Of a DNA stretch of 5,224 nt, positions 4,426-5,224 are shown piece by piece (the first letter of the stretch is position 1; every line of letters starts with the position of its first letter). The position numbers and the translations under genes are program-made. Source of the DNA: Anaerolineales bacterium UBA6668 (lineage in GTDB: Bacteria; Chloroflexota; Anaerolineae; Anaerolineales; UBA6668). The notes under the pieces were generated by a model. It was not told where the DNA came from and searched no databases. It saw nothing but the letters and a program-made list of their open reading frames with translations. The DNA lies in assembly GCA_002455215.1 (NCBI GenBank), contig DKKK01000022.1, positions 1-5,224 of the forward strand. Reading direction: 5' to 3'.

Positions 4426-5224
4426 TCACTTCCCAAATACGTCTTGCATTGCCAATTGCAGAGCGGTGAGAATTTCATCTACGTGATTGGGTTGAGCAAT
4501 AAGTGGGGGTCCAATCAAGGTTAGGTCACCGTGCTTGCCATCGGCACAGCCTTGCGAGTAGTACATGCTTACCCCGCGTTCAAATGCCGCCTGCCACAGT
4601 GTAGGTGCGAGTTTACGACTCACATCAAAGGGCTGTTTGCTGGCTTTGTCTTGCACCCATTCGATCCCCCAGAACAAACCCCGCCCACGAATATTGCCTA
4701 CATACGGATGATGGTCTAACTGTGCGTGTAATTGCTCACCCAAATATGTGCCCACCCGTGCGGCATTTTCCACCAATTGTTCCCGTTGCAGGATGCCCAA
4801 CACCGCCAGCCCTGCCGCCATACCCACCGGATGATGGCTAAAAGTGCCACCGTGATTAAAATCGCCCAATGTCCTACTGATTAAATCTACATCACTACCC
4901 CTTGCCGCCACCCAACCGAGCGGGAAGTAGCCGCCCGCCGCCCCTTTGGAAGTGACAATAATATCGGGGGTGGCATGCCAGTGCTGATGTCCCCACCACT
5001 TGCCGGTACGCCCAAAACCTACCAGCACTTCATCGGCAATCCACAGCACACCATAGCGGTCACACACCGCCCGCACGCTACTCCAATAGTCGTCGGGGGG
5101 TAACGCGCCCCCCAAACTTGCCCCGCTGATAGGTTCGGCTAGGAAGGCGGCAACGTTGCCGGCGCCGAGCGACAAAATGGTCTGTTCCAATTCAGCGGCG
5201 TATTCTTCACCGGAACGGGTGTCT
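4426..5224 (-). CDS. Class III PLP aminotransferase, C-terminal part
   Basis: Partial gene: the frame is open through the window's right edge (reading D-T-R-S-G-E-E-Y-A-A-E-L-E-Q at the edge), so about 265 C-terminal residues of an expected 430-460 are present. A TTG at 5190 in this frame is internal, not a start. The class III signature is clear: LWIADEVLVGFGRTG with the PLP-ring Asp and Glu at visible residues 64-65, then PDIIVTSKGAAGGY with the Schiff-base Lys at visible residue 93 (codon 4945-4947). GGTFSHHPVG (125-134) contains the phosphate-contact Thr, followed by NIRGRGLFWGIEW (177-189). The late GDLTLIGPPLI (232-242) suits the omega-amino acid/YhxA-like group named 'aspartate aminotransferase family'. 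The amino donor is not readable; GABA-, taurine- or diamine-type transaminases share these motifs. The last codons and the stop are made of heptad repeat units. It is upstream of the dipeptidase operon on the same strand. Confidence 0.92.
   Translation of the reverse strand, partial: DTRSGEEYAAELEQTILSLGAGNVAAFLAEPISGASLGGALPPDDYWSSVRAVCDRYGVLWIADEVLVGFGRTGKWWGHQHWHATPDIIVTSKGAAGGYFPLGWVAARGSDVDLISRTLGDFNHGGTFSHHPVGMAAGLAVLGILQREQLVENAARVGTYLGEQLHAQLDHHPYVGNIRGRGLFWGIEWVQDKASKQPFDVSRKLAPTLWQAAFERGVSMYYSQGCADGKHGDLTLIGPPLIAQPNHVDEILTALQLAMQDVFGK

Larger units (their letters stand above)
4318..4435 (-). repeat. Degenerate heptad tandem repeat, 17 units
   Basis: Read on the minus strand from 4435, the sequence divides without gaps into 17 units: sixteen of 7 bases and one of 6 (TGGACA, 4395-4400). 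Examples are TGGGAAG, TGGGATA, CGGGATA, CGGGATG and TGGGAGA; consensus YGGGATR with GGG the most constant part. The first unit codes for the last Gly-Lys of the aminotransferase, and the second (TGAGATG) supplies its stop codon. The plus strand is correspondingly C-rich. Heptanucleotide tandem repeats of this style (STRR) are known from filamentous cyanobacteria; whether this belongs to a similar dispersed family is not decidable from one copy. It is not a CRISPR, since there are no spacers and the unit is too short. Confidence 0.9.

Noticed and set aside
4318..4435. CRISPR array
   Set aside because: Units are 7 bases with no spacers and no cas gene is nearby.
4281..4478. 65-codon minus-strand frame across the heptad array with a Tyr-Gly-Ile-Arg-Asp-Thr-Gly-like periodic peptide
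   Set aside because: The periodic peptide is just three heptads read as seven codons. The frame overlaps the true aminotransferase end in another frame and has no ribosome binding site, so it is a spurious translation of the repeat.

Overview
This looks like a chromosomal segment of a bacterium, most probably a Chloroflexota (Anaerolineae-like) member. That placement is an inference from the feel of the M19 dipeptidase, the adrenodoxin-reductase-type flavoprotein and the class III aminotransferase; nothing in the window (no rRNA, no marker gene) proves it. There is no clear CRISPR array, tRNA, insertion sequence or phage gene.

Left part (1-1162, + strand): three small genes in the same direction. 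They are a DUF3955 two-helix membrane protein (74-274), an unrecognised four-helix membrane protein starting at GTG (312-671) and a DUF1801 protein (725-1162). By hand count the stretches 361-420 and 541-600 are about 35-37% G+C, against about 62% at 4921-4980. With the small-orphan content, this suggests an accessory or recently acquired stretch.

Middle (1163-1339): a convergent intergenic region with a perfect 15-bp stem and 9-nt loop (1272-1310). It is U-rich on the exit side for the minus strand and moderately so for the plus strand, so it probably ends transcription from both sides.

Right part (1340-5224, - strand, read right to left): a class III PLP aminotransferase cut by the window edge, then a 160-bp gap, then three genes joined by ATGA stop/start overlaps: an M19 (renal-dipeptidase-type) dipeptidase, a 173-residue four-helix membrane protein of unknown role, and an FAD/NADPH oxidoreductase of the adrenodoxin reductase/FprA type. 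The three coupled genes are almost certainly one transcript. The aminotransferase may share it by read-through.

The most unusual item is in the gap after the aminotransferase. A degenerate tandem array of 17 heptads (minus-strand consensus YGGGATR, 4318-4435) begins inside the last codons of the aminotransferase gene, supplies its stop codon and contains two regular G-quadruplex motifs (GGG tracts with 4-nt loops) on the coding strand. I found no clearly new defence or mobile system. The coupled dipeptidase/membrane protein/flavoprotein trio and the heptad array are the parts most worth following up.
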